The position numbers and the translations under genes were made by a program. A stretch of 64,000 bases of DNA, from NCBI GenBank assembly GCA_050299555.1, contig JBNKWA010000087.1, positions 62,001-126,000 on the forward strand. The letters run 5' to 3'. Below are positions 38,689-46,579 of this stretch, piece after piece (within the stretch, counting starts at the first letter, position 1; each line of letters starts with the position of its first letter). This DNA comes from JBNKWA01 sp050299555. Its GTDB lineage: Bacteria > Pseudomonadota > Alphaproteobacteria > Rhodobacterales > Rhodobacteraceae. The notes beneath the pieces were generated by a model. It saw only the letters and a list, made by a program, of their open reading frames with translations. It did no database searches and had not been told where the DNA came from.

Positions 38689-40182
38689 ATGAAACGACAC
38701 CTTCTTGCCACGGCCTCAGCGATGTGCCTGGCGCTGCCGGTCTATGCCCAGTCCGGCGACGAACTGAAGGACAGCATCGATTCCGGCATCCAGGAGCTGA
38801 CCAAGGAAGGCGGCAATGTCACCTACTCGGCGGCCGAGGTTGGCGACGATGGTGGCGTCACCCTGTCCGACTTCGTGATGAAGTCGGATGACGGCGCGGC
38901 GACGTTGACCGCGCCCTGGGTCAAGGTGACCCCGTCGACCGATTCGCCGGGCAGCGTCACCGTGACGGTGGCGCCGACGATGACGCTGGGCATCGCGCCC
39001 CCCGAAGAGCCCGAGATGGCCTATGACCTCGACCTCAACTCCGAGGGGCTGGCGCTGGTCACCAACTGGACGTCGGCCCTTGCCGGCCACATCGAAGGCG
39101 ACCTGACCGCGGCCATGCTGCAGGTCGTCGGCACCACCGCCGATCATCCGGTCATGCGGGGCCTCGACATCACCCAGACCGACGTCAGCACCCATTTCGC
39201 CTTCGACGAGGCGACGCGCTCGATCAACGCCTCGACCGAGGCCGGGTCGATCAAGGGCAACTACGGTTTCGACATGGGCCCCGAGGGCGGCACCTCGGAA
39301 GCCAGCTTCGAGGGTGAGCACTTCTCGGTTTCCTGGCAGGCCCTGAACCTGCCGGAGAAGGGCACGGATCCGGGTTTCGACGAGTTCATCGCCGGCGGCG
39401 GGGCCGTCAACGTGAACATGGCGGCCGGGCCGATGACCTTTACCTCGGCCAGCCACTCGCCCGAGCTCTCGATGAGCATGGCCGGCACCGGCGGCGCCAG
39501 CGAGGCGTCGCTGTCGATCGGTGAGGCCGGCCTGGCCTATCAGGCCAGCTTCGACGGCGCCGAGTACACCATCACGCCCGAGGGCGCGCCGATTCCGCCA
39601 TTCACCGTGACCATGGGAGACGGCCGGTTCGACTTTGCCATGCCGCTGGTGCCGGGCGACGGCCCGGAGGAGGCGCGGTTCGGGTTCGAGATGCACGAGC
39701 TGACCGTCAGCGACGACCTGTGGGCGATGATCGATCCCGGCGCCACCATTCCGCGCGACCCGGCGACGCTGAGGATCCTGCTGAACGCCGCCCTGGAGCT
39801 GAAGCAGGCCGTCGGCGCCAAGCCGGCCGAGGGCGAGCCGCCGGCGAACCCGATGGAGATGGCGGAGCTGTCGAACCTCAATGTCGAGGCGGTGAACCTG
39901 TCGATTGGCGGTGCCAGCGTCGATGCCGCGGGCGCGGTCGCCTTTGACAACAGCTTCGGCTTTCCGATGCCGAACGGCGCGGTGGACGTGACCCTGAAGG
40001 GCATCCAGACCCTGAGCGACAGCCTGGTGGCGCTGGGTCTGGTCGACCCGATGCAGCAGGCCATGCTGATGGGCATGATCAGCACCTATGGCGAGGCCGG
40101 GGCCGAACCCGACACCTATACCTCGACGGTCGAGTTCAAGGATGGCGGCATCTTCGCCAACGGCAAGCCGCTGCAGCCCTAG
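38689..40182 (+). CDS. DUF2125 domain protein, exported
   Basis: A 497-residue protein with a signal peptide (MKRHLLATASAMCLALPVYA, cleavage after AYA-like VYA). The rest is beta-rich with long repeats of the kind GVTLSDFVMKSDDGAATLTA and VTVTVAPTMTLGIAPPEEPE. This is the DUF2125 pattern common in Rhodobacterales; function unknown, possibly a periplasmic beta-structured lipid- or envelope-related protein. ATG 38689 begins the signal peptide; an upstream ATG at 38638 in the same frame would hide it. A TATGCTAG element just upstream could be a -10. Confidence 0.85.
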   Translation: MKRHLLATASAMCLALPVYAQSGDELKDSIDSGIQELTKEGGNVTYSAAEVGDDGGVTLSDFVMKSDDGAATLTAPWVKVTPSTDSPGSVTVTVAPTMTLGIAPPEEPEMAYDLDLNSEGLALVTNWTSALAGHIEGDLTAAMLQVVGTTADHPVMRGLDITQTDVSTHFAFDEATRSINASTEAGSIKGNYGFDMGPEGGTSEASFEGEHFSVSWQALNLPEKGTDPGFDEFIAGGGAVNVNMAAGPMTFTSASHSPELSMSMAGTGGASEASLSIGEAGLAYQASFDGAEYTITPEGAPIPPFTVTMGDGRFDFAMPLVPGDGPEEARFGFEMHELTVSDDLWAMIDPGATIPRDPATLRILLNAALELKQAVGAKPAEGEPPANPMEMAELSNLNVEAVNLSIGGASVDAAGAVAFDNSFGFPMPNGAVDVTLKGIQTLSDSLVALGLVDPMQQAMLMGMISTYGEAGAEPDTYTSTVEFKDGGIFANGKPLQP

Positions 40183-40185
40183 GGC

Positions 40186-40827
40186 TTACGGTTTGCGGCG
40201 GCGGGCGAGGTAGACATACCAGGCCCCGCCGCCGCCATGGCTGACATGCGCCGGCATCAGGTCAAGTACCAGCGGCCTGAGGTCCGGCGCCTCGAGCCAG
40301 CGCGGCAGGGCGTGGCGCAGGACGCCGCGACGGTCCGGCATCGGGCCGCCATCATCGCGGCCATCGCGGCCCTTGCCGGTGATCACCAATAGCAGCCGCT
40401 TGCCCTTGTGATGGCTGCGGTGGATGAACGCAGCAAGTTCGCGATGGGCTCGGTCGGCGGTCATGCCGTGCAGATCGAGCTTAGCCTCGGGCCGCAGCCG
40501 CCCCCGCCGCAGGTCGGTGGCACGATGCTTGTCCATGCGCCGCGGCGCGGCGGCGGCGGCATCCATGGGATCGGGGGCAAGGTTGAAGGCAACGCGGGGT
40601 GGCGGACCCGGTGGCGCCGCGGTCGAGGCCAGCCGGGAGCGAGCGCTGACGGGGGCGGGGGCGGGGGCCGGGGCCGGGGTCGAGGTCGGCGGCGGATCTG
40701 CGGAAAACGCCTCGGCCGGCCTGTCGGCGACAGGCCCCTTCGCCAGCGGTGAGCGCAGCGGTTGCGTCGAGCGGGCGATGCGGTCCCACAACGAACGCTC
40801 GTCGGGTGTCAGGCGGCGGCGCGCCAT
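40186..40827 (-). CDS. Smr-domain protein
   Basis: A 213-residue protein. The N-terminal half is a Pro/Ala-rich linker (PPTSTPAPAPAPAPVSARSR). The C-terminal Smr (small MutS-related) domain contains KLDLHGMTADRAHRELAAFI, RLLLVITGKGRDG and LVLDLMPAHVSHGGGGAWYV. Smr domains are nucleases acting on branched DNA or on mRNA in stalled ribosomes; the LDLHG and TGKG motifs are intact. Convergent with the DUF2125 gene (3 bp gap) and 21 bp after the Tim44-like gene. In related genomes an mltA gene usually lies between these two; it is absent here. Confidence 0.9.
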   Translation of the reverse strand: MARRRLTPDERSLWDRIARSTQPLRSPLAKGPVADRPAEAFSADPPPTSTPAPAPAPAPVSARSRLASTAAPPGPPPRVAFNLAPDPMDAAAAAPRRMDKHRATDLRRGRLRPEAKLDLHGMTADRAHRELAAFIHRSHHKGKRLLLVITGKGRDGRDDGGPMPDRRGVLRHALPRWLEAPDLRPLVLDLMPAHVSHGGGGAWYVYLARRRKP

Positions 40828-40848
40828 CGGTGGCCGGCCTCGGAGCGA

Positions 40849-41517
40849 TCAGGCGCCGGTGGCGACCAGAAGCCAGTTCGGGTCGTCCGAGCCCATCACC
40901 CGGCTGAAGGTCCAGACGTCCTTCTGCTGCTTGATCTTGTCGGGATCGCCCTCGACCACCTTGCCGTCCTTGTCGCGGACCACCGAGGTCAGCTCGCCGG
41001 TGAAGCGCATGGTGATGTCGGCCTCGCGGGTGGCCTCGTTGAAATGGGCATCGGCGACCTTGACCTCGCGGACCCCGACGAACTGGGCGTCGACGGTGAG
41101 GCCGTTGTCGGCGCGGTTGAGGACCGCGGCCGAGAAGCTTTCGAAGACTTCGGGGGACAGGAAGGGCTCCAGCGTGTCGACCTCGCCGTTTTCATAGGCC
41201 ATGACGATCATCTCGTAGGCGCCCTTGGCGCCATGGGCGAACTCGCCCACCGAAAAGCCCGGCTCGGCCCGCTTCATCGCTGCCAGCGCCTTGGCCGCAT
41301 CGCTGCCGGCGTCCACATGATCGGCGATGTCGTGGTCGGTGCCGCCGCCGTCGATCACCTCAAGCGACTTGCGGTCGCCCCGGCGCGACGCCGGTGGCGG
41401 AGTCACCTTGGCCGGCCCCTCGAACCCGTCGCGGGTCCCCAGCACGCTGCGCAGACGCAGGATGAGAAACAGCGCGACGCCCGCCAGCACGAGAATCTGG
41501 ATCAATTGCGAGCCCAT
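40849..41517 (-). CDS. Tim44/TimA-like membrane-associated protein
   Basis: A 222-residue protein with one N-terminal membrane segment (MGSQLIQILVLAGVALFLIL) and a C-terminal Tim44-like domain (FAHGAKGAYEMIVMAYENGE, then LSPEVFESFSAAV and DITMRFTGELTSVVRDKDGK). In alphaproteobacteria, TimA is related to the mitochondrial import factor Tim44, with a possible role in inner-membrane protein handling. ATG 41517 has AAGGG seven bases upstream; a GTG at 41535 is possible. Divergent from fxsA. Confidence 0.88.
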   Translation of the reverse strand: MGSQLIQILVLAGVALFLILRLRSVLGTRDGFEGPAKVTPPPASRRGDRKSLEVIDGGGTDHDIADHVDAGSDAAKALAAMKRAEPGFSVGEFAHGAKGAYEMIVMAYENGEVDTLEPFLSPEVFESFSAAVLNRADNGLTVDAQFVGVREVKVADAHFNEATREADITMRFTGELTSVVRDKDGKVVEGDPDKIKQQKDVWTFSRVMGSDDPNWLLVATGA

Positions 41518-41642
41518 CGACTGCCCTTTCGCCACTGCCTTTCCATACCCCGGTAGCGGGGCATGGCGCCTTTGACTATGTAGTGTTGCGCAGGTGCGAA
41601 GTCCATGCAGGCGAGGCGGCCGAGCCGCCGGAAGGGGATCGA

Positions 41643-42140
41643 ATGCGGCTTTTCCTGGTATTCTTGCTGGTGCCGATCATCGAGATCGCACTTTTCATCC
41701 GCGTTGGCGGCTGGATCGGGCTGTGGCCGACCCTGGCGCTGGTGGTGCTGACGGCGCTGGCCGGCACCTTCCTGGTGCGCCAGCAGGGGCTTGGCACGCT
41801 GGCGCGTCTGCAGGCCAATCTTGCCGAAGGCGGCAACCCGTTGCCGGACCTTGCCCATGGCGCGATGATCCTGGTGGCGGGGCTGCTGCTTTTGACGCCT
41901 GGGTTCTTTACCGACACGTTCGGATTGCTGCTGCTGTTGCCGCCGGTGCGCGAGAGGGTCATCGCCGCCCTGGCCTCGCGGGTGACGGTGATGCACCGCG
42001 GCGGGCAATCGGCCGGGGCGCGGCCGCGCGACGACTCGGCCCCCATCGACGCCGAATACGAAGTGATCGACGAGGACGAGGACGGGCCGGCGCCACGGAG
42101 CGGCGACGGCAAGCCGTCCGGGTGGACGGCACGGCGATGA
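41643..42140 (+). CDS. fxsA: FxsA family membrane protein
   Basis: A 165-residue inner-membrane protein with three hydrophobic segments: MRLFLVFLLVPIIEIALFIR, LWPTLALVVLTALAGTFLVR and HGAMILVAGLLLLTPGFFTD. FxsA overproduction relieves phage T7 exclusion by F plasmid in E. coli; its normal role is unknown. The C-terminal 50 residues are acidic and soluble. ATG 41643 follows AAGGGG and begins the first membrane segment; the frame's earlier ATG at 41583 is less likely. secB follows by 57 bp. Confidence 0.9.
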   Translation: MRLFLVFLLVPIIEIALFIRVGGWIGLWPTLALVVLTALAGTFLVRQQGLGTLARLQANLAEGGNPLPDLAHGAMILVAGLLLLTPGFFTDTFGLLLLLPPVRERVIAALASRVTVMHRGGQSAGARPRDDSAPIDAEYEVIDEDEDGPAPRSGDGKPSGWTARR

Positions 42141-42197
42141 ATGGGATAGGGAGGCCGCAAGCATTGCAGCGGCAAGCACGCGAAAGGAACCCAAGAC

Positions 42198-42710
42198 ATG
42201 GCCGATGAAACCAACGGCGCCGCCAAGCCGGAAGAACCCAAGGGGCAGGCAGCCGACACGCAGCCCCGGGTGCAGGTACTGGCGCAGTACATCCGCGATC
42301 TGTCGTTCGAGAACCTCGCGATGCAGAAGGACATCCGGGCGGAGGGCAAGCCCGATGTGCAGGTGCAGATCGGCCTCGATGCCGGCAAGAAGGGCGACGA
42401 CATCTACGAGGTGGTGAACAAGATCACCGTCTCGTCCGCCGCCGGCGAGACCAAGCTGTTCCTGCTGGAGATGGAATATGCCGGGCGTTTCCGGCTGGCC
42501 AACGTGCCGGAGAACCAGCTGCATGCGTTCCTGATGGTGGAATGCCCGCGGCTGATCTTCCCGTATCTGCGCCGGGTCGTCGGCGACATCACCCGCGATG
42601 GCGGCTATCCGCCGCTGAACCTGGACAACATCGACTATGTCTCGCTGTTCCGGCGCGAGATCGAGCGGCGCCAGGCCGCGGCGAAGGATGGCTCAGCCGT
42701 CGCCACCTGA
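42198..42710 (+). CDS. secB: Protein-export chaperone SecB
   Basis: SecB holds secretory precursors unfolded and delivers them to SecA. The 170-residue protein has VLAQYIRDLSFENLAMQKDI, VNKITVSSAAGETKLFLLEM, VPENQLHAFLMVECPRLIFP and LRRVVGDITRDGGYPPLNLD, all diagnostic, with the C-terminal YVSLFRREIERRQAA. AAAGGA precedes the ATG. Its last 18 bp overlap the end of dnaQ on the opposite strand. Confidence 0.97.
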   Translation: MADETNGAAKPEEPKGQAADTQPRVQVLAQYIRDLSFENLAMQKDIRAEGKPDVQVQIGLDAGKKGDDIYEVVNKITVSSAAGETKLFLLEMEYAGRFRLANVPENQLHAFLMVECPRLIFPYLRRVVGDITRDGGYPPLNLDNIDYVSLFRREIERRQAAAKDGSAVAT

Positions 42711-43403
42711 GGCGAACCTCGCCCAGAGCGCGTTCTCGCCCAGCGTCGCCACGAAGGCGGCATGGGCGACCCGCTCCGCCTCGGTGATCCGCGGCGGCAG
42801 CGGCGCCGGGCGCGGCGGCGGCGTCCAGCCGGCGAGGGTGTCGAGGCCGCTGTCCCGGCCGCCGACCACGGTCAGCGTCAGGTCCGGCTGACGGCCGCCC
42901 ACCAGTTCCAGATAGACCTCGGCCAGAAGCTCGGCGTCGAGCAGCGCGCCGTGCTTTTCGCGCCCCGAATTGTCGACGCCGAAACGCCGGCAGAGCGCAT
43001 CGAGCGAGTTCTGCGCGCCGGGAAACCGTGCCCGGGCAATGTCGAGGGAGTCCACCGCCCGGCCCCAGGGACTGTTGGTGCGCCCGGCCCGGGTCAGCTC
43101 GGCATTGAGGAACTTGATGTCGAAGGCGGCGTTGTGGATGACAAGCTGCGCATCGCCGATGAAGGCGAGGAATTCGTCGGCCACCGCTGCAAAGACCGGC
43201 TTGGCGGCGAGGAACTCGGTGGTGATGCCATGCACCGCCAGCGCCTCTTCGGGCATGTCGCGCTCGGGGTTTATGTAGCGGTGGAAGCTCTGCCCGGTGG
43301 GCACGTGGTTCATCAGCTCCACGCCGCCGATCTCGACGATCCGGTGGCCTTCCGCCGGATCGAGGCCGGTGGTCTCGGTGTCGAGGACGATTTCTCGGGT
43401 CAT
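42693..43403 (-). CDS. dnaQ: DNA polymerase III epsilon subunit (proofreading exonuclease)
   Basis: 3'-5' exonuclease of the DnaQ family. The 236-residue protein shows ExoI REIVLDTETTGLDPAEGHRI (Asp and Glu metal ligands), ExoII VIHNAAFDIKFLNAEL and ExoIII HGALLDAELLAEVYLEL. A C-terminal tail that would bind the alpha subunit follows. The start codon overlaps the coaE stop in an ATGA arrangement; the 3' end overlaps secB tail-to-tail by 18 bp. Confidence 0.96.
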   Translation of the reverse strand: MTREIVLDTETTGLDPAEGHRIVEIGGVELMNHVPTGQSFHRYINPERDMPEEALAVHGITTEFLAAKPVFAAVADEFLAFIGDAQLVIHNAAFDIKFLNAELTRAGRTNSPWGRAVDSLDIARARFPGAQNSLDALCRRFGVDNSGREKHGALLDAELLAEVYLELVGGRQPDLTLTVVGGRDSGLDTLAGWTPPPRPAPLPPRITEAERVAHAAFVATLGENALWARFASGGDG

Positions 43404-44011
43404 TCGGGGAGCCTGCCTGTCAGCGCCTCGATCAGACCATGCACGGCGGCGCGGGCGGCCTCAAGCCCCAGCGAGGTGTCGAGGATGTGATCGGCGCGGG
43501 CGCGTTTCTCGGCGTCGGGCATCTGGCGCACAAGGATGCGGTCCAGCTCGGCCTCGGTCATGCCGGACCGCGAAAGAACCCGGTCGCGCTGCACTGCCGT
43601 CGGGGCGGTGACGACGAGGATGTCGTCCAGCTCGGCCTCGGCCCCGGTCTCGTAAAGCAGCGGGATGTCGAGCACCACCAGCGGCGCCCGGGCGTTGGCG
43701 GCAAGGAACGCCTCGCGGTCGGCGGCGACGATGGGGTGGATCGCTGCCTCGATCCTTGCCAGCAGGTCGGGATCGGCGGCGATCGCCCGGCGCAGCGCCT
43801 CGCGGCTGACGCCGTCGGCCGACACCGCCCCGGGCACCAGAGCGCGGATCGCGGCAACCCCGGCGCCGCCCGGGGCATAGGCGCGGTGCACGGCATTGTC
43901 GGCGTCCCAGACCGGCACGCCGGCATCGCGGAAAAACCCCGCCGTGGTGGACTTTCCCATGCCGATGCCGCCGGTCAGGCCAAGGCGGAAGGGCCCCGCA
44001 TCATCGGGCAA
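43400..44011 (-). CDS. coaE: Dephospho-CoA kinase
   Basis: Last step of coenzyme A synthesis. The 203-residue protein has the P-loop LGLTGGIGMGKSTTAGFF, VWDADNAVHRAY, ARIEAAIHPIV, VLDIPLLYETGAE and RDRVLSRSGMTEAELDRIL. No ATG or GTG fits in front of the P-loop in this frame. The likely start is TTG at 44011, with GAGG six bases upstream, 11 bp inside the aroE 3' end. Coupled to aroE upstream and to dnaQ downstream (4-bp overlap). Confidence 0.93.
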   Translation of the reverse strand: MPDDAGPFRLGLTGGIGMGKSTTAGFFRDAGVPVWDADNAVHRAYAPGGAGVAAIRALVPGAVSADGVSREALRRAIAADPDLLARIEAAIHPIVAADREAFLAANARAPLVVLDIPLLYETGAEAELDDILVVTAPTAVQRDRVLSRSGMTEAELDRILVRQMPDAEKRARADHILDTSLGLEAARAAVHGLIEALTGRLPE

Positions 44012-44837
44012 GTACGGCCTCGCGCAGAGCCTGATCCACCTCGGGACGGTGGTTGAACCACTTTTCGAACCCCGGCACCGCCTGGTGCAGCAGCATGCCC
44101 AGCCCATCGACCGCAGCCAGCCCGCGCCCGCGAGCCTGGGCCAGGAGCGCGGTCTCGAGCGGCGAGTAGACGAGATCGGCCACCACCGCTGTCGCCGGCG
44201 CGGCATCGAGCTTGATGTTGAGGTTGGGATGCCCGGTCATGCCAAGCGAGGTGGTGTTGACGATGGTCGATGCGCCGTCGCAGGCGTCGGAGATCCGGTT
44301 CCAGTCCACCACCACGATCTTGGCGCCGAAGTGATCGCGCAGGTTGTCGGCGCGCTGGCGGGTTCGGTTGGCGATCCGGACCTCGGGCGCGCCGTCGGTC
44401 AGCAGCGCCGAGACCACCGCCCGGGCCGCGCCGCCAGCCCCGAGCACCAGCGCCGGCCCGGCCGAGGCGCGCCAGCCCGGCTGCTCGGCCAGCAGGTTCT
44501 GGATGAAGCCGTAGCCGTCGGTATTGTCGGCGCCGATCAGCCCGTCGGAGCGGAATACGATGGTGTTGGCCGCCCCGATCAGCGCCGCCCGGTCGGTGAC
44601 CGAATCGGCCATGGAGATGATCGTCTCCTTGTACGGGATGGTGACGTTGAAGCCGCGAAAGCCGATCTTCTTCATCGCCCGGACGCCGTTCTCGAAGTCC
44701 TGCGGCCGGAGCCCCACCGGAATGTAGTAGCCCTGAATGCCGTAGCGGGCCAGCCAGTGGCCATGCAGCGCCGGCGACAGGCTGTGCGAGACGGGCCAGC
44801 CGACGACGGCGGCCAGGGGTGGCGCTTCGTCGGTCAT
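44001..44837 (-). CDS. aroE: Shikimate dehydrogenase
   Basis: Reduces 3-dehydroshikimate with NADPH in aromatic amino acid synthesis. The 278-residue protein has VVGWPVSHSLSPALHGHWLA, GFRGFNVTIPYKETIISMAD (catalytic Lys), GADNTDGYGFIQNLL, the nucleotide loop LVLGAGGAARAVVSALL and basic clamp IANRTRQRADNL, consistent with NADPH use. It overlaps maf by 4 bp (ATGA) and coaE by 11 bp. Confidence 0.95.
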   Translation of the reverse strand: MTDEAPPLAAVVGWPVSHSLSPALHGHWLARYGIQGYYIPVGLRPQDFENGVRAMKKIGFRGFNVTIPYKETIISMADSVTDRAALIGAANTIVFRSDGLIGADNTDGYGFIQNLLAEQPGWRASAGPALVLGAGGAARAVVSALLTDGAPEVRIANRTRQRADNLRDHFGAKIVVVDWNRISDACDGASTIVNTTSLGMTGHPNLNIKLDAAPATAVVADLVYSPLETALLAQARGRGLAAVDGLGMLLHQAVPGFEKWFNHRPEVDQALREAVLAR

Positions 44838-45430
44838 GTTTCGATTACCCCCCGGGAGCGCAGGAAGGCCAGCACCTGGATCAGCGGCAGGCCGAGAATG
44901 GAAAAGTAGTCGCCGGCGATGCCGCTGAAAAGCTGCACGCCCTCGGCCTCGATGCGATAGCAGCCGACTGTTGTCAGAAGGTCATCGTCACCGGCCGCAA
45001 GGTAGCGGTCGAGAAAGTCGTCGCCGAAATCGCGCACGGTCATGCGGGCGACGCCGACATGGCGCCAGACCGGCTCTCCGGCCTCGAAGATGACCGCCGC
45101 CGACAGGAGCTGGTGGGTGCTGTCGCGCAGCGCCAGAAGCTGCGCCCGCGCCTCGGCCAGATCGCGAGGCTTGTCGTAGAGCCGACCCTGGTGATCGAGG
45201 ACCTGGTCGGCCCCCAGCACCAGCGCGCCGGGATGGCGCCGGGCCACGCGCCAGGCCTTCAACTCGGCCAGCTTGTCGGCAATGTCACGGGGGCTGGCGC
45301 CCTCGGCCAGCAGCGCCGACTTCACCTCGGCCTCGTCGATGGCGGCGGTCTCGACCCGGAACGGCACGCAGGCACCGGCCAGCATACGGGCGCGGGCGGC
45401 GGAGCCGGAGGCGAGGATCAGGTCGGGCAT
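44834..45430 (-). CDS. maf: Maf-family nucleotide pyrophosphatase
   Basis: House-cleaning nucleotide pyrophosphatase. The 198-residue protein starts MPDLILASGSAARARMLAGA and has VLGADQVLDHQGRLYDKPRD, LAEARAQLLALRDSTHQLLS and CYRIEAEGVQLFSGIAGDYF, then SILGLPL, the Maf end. ATG 45430 is the first gene of the leftward series maf-aroE-coaE-dnaQ, and its upstream region is the candidate replication origin. Confidence 0.95.
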   Translation of the reverse strand: MPDLILASGSAARARMLAGACVPFRVETAAIDEAEVKSALLAEGASPRDIADKLAELKAWRVARRHPGALVLGADQVLDHQGRLYDKPRDLAEARAQLLALRDSTHQLLSAAVIFEAGEPVWRHVGVARMTVRDFGDDFLDRYLAAGDDDLLTTVGCYRIEAEGVQLFSGIAGDYFSILGLPLIQVLAFLRSRGVIET

Positions 45431-45972
45431 GGGCAGAAGCGGTCGTTTCGGTTCAACCGAAGCGCTAGCACGAGACGGCGGGCAAGAGAATCGTCCCGGC
45501 GGCCATGTGGACAATTCTTGGGAAAAGCGTTGCAGGATGGGTGCGCAAGCGGGCAGTTGCCCACAAGCCGGGTGCCGGGGCAGCGAAACGGTCGCCATGT
45601 CGCGCCGATCCTGCCCGATTCCATCATTGTGAGCACAACGCCGGAGGTGCCGTGGAGAGCCTGGCGCGAGGCGCCGATGCATGCCGATTTGTGCACAGCC
45701 AAGGTTGGCAATCGGTCGGAGCGGGGACTGTACAAGCCATTGATATATATTTGTAAATTTGAGTATCAACAGTCTGTGGATGGCTATCTGGCGTGATTGC
45801 TCCACAAGTGTGCCCCTGTGGGCGATCCGGTGCAAAAAATGCTGGTCATGGTGATCCCCGGGATTCACCGCACTACAAACAAATCAACCCTTTCATTCTT
45901 TCTTAATTTAAATTGTAACCGGCGCCGGCACCGCCCGTACCGGGGCCAAGAAGCGATAACGGCAGCTCACTC
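45431..45972. other. Candidate chromosomal replication origin (oriC) between maf and hemJ
   Basis: A 542-bp gene-free region, the least GC-rich stretch in the window. DnaA-box-like 9-mers: TTGTCCACA (45514-45506, minus), TTGCCCACA (45557-45565), TTGTGCACA (45689-45697), CCATCCACA (45783-45775, minus) and TGCTCCACA (45798-45806). An AT-rich block with TGATATATATTTGTAAATTT lies at 45741-45760, bounded by TTGATA and TATCAA. A second AT-rich block TTTCTTAATTTAAATTGTAA lies at about 45899-45918. Placement beside maf, hemJ, rho, mnmE/G and parABS is the classic alphaproteobacterial origin neighbourhood. Not proven. Confidence 0.6.
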
Positions 45973-46425
45973 GTGTTCGATTTTCTGGTGTCGATCTATC
46001 CCTGGACCAAGGCCCTGCACATCATGGCGGTGATTGCCTGGATGGCGGGTCTGTTCTACCTGCCCCGGTTGTTCGTGCATCACGCCGAGCGGGCAGCGCC
46101 CGGCAGCGAGCTTTCCGAGACCTTCAAGATGATGGAGTTGAAGCTGTACCGCTTCATCATGGGCCCGGCCAGCATTGCGACCTGGCTGTTCGGCATTGCG
46201 CTGGCGCTGACGCCTGGCATCGTCGACTGGTTTGCGGGCTGGTTCTATGTGAAGCTGGTGGCGGTCGGCACCATGACCTGGTTTCACCACTGGCTCGGGG
46301 CCCGGCGCAAGGAGTTCGCCGCCGATACCAACCGGCTGGCCGGCCGGCGTTACCGGCTGATGAACGAGCTGCCGACGCTGCTGATGGCGGTGATCGTCAT
46401 CATGGTGGTGGTCAGGCCCTTCTGA
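45973..46425 (+). CDS. hemJ: Protoporphyrinogen IX oxidase HemJ
   Basis: Oxygen-independent-type protoporphyrinogen oxidase of many alphaproteobacteria, a small heme-containing inner-membrane protein. The 150-residue sequence shows four hydrophobic segments with conserved His in KALHIMAVIAWMAGLFYLPR, RLFVHHAER and MTWFHHWLG, and the conserved end RRYRLMNELPTLLMAVIVIM. GTG start with a weak ribosome-binding site. It is the gene to the right of the candidate origin; rho follows after 154 bp. Confidence 0.93.
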   Translation: MFDFLVSIYPWTKALHIMAVIAWMAGLFYLPRLFVHHAERAAPGSELSETFKMMELKLYRFIMGPASIATWLFGIALALTPGIVDWFAGWFYVKLVAVGTMTWFHHWLGARRKEFAADTNRLAGRRYRLMNELPTLLMAVIVIMVVVRPF

Positions 46426-46445
46426 TGCAGAATTGTCGCAGGTGA

Positions 46446-46475
46446 TTGACTCGCGCGCAGCGTTCCCAATATAAG
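46446..46475 (+). promoter_or_regulatory. Candidate sigma-70 promoter of rho
   Basis: TTGACT (46446-46451), an 18-base spacer and TATAAG (46470-46475), about 105 bp upstream of the rho ATG. A leader of about 100 nt would fit the known autoregulation of rho by attenuation. Confidence 0.6.
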
Positions 46476-46579
46476 GCCGTCGAAAGGCGCGGGGCGTCCT
46501 GCCCACCAGACGCCACCCTCCCCTTGCATGGTTGCCCGGCGTGTTGGCGCCCGTTTGTAACCCTCGCGAAAGAACCCCG

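Noticed and set aside
45899..45918. A CtrA-type site (TTAA-N7-TTAA) in the candidate origin
   Set aside because: The nearest match has an eight-base spacer and GTAAC instead of TTAAC, too weak to call.
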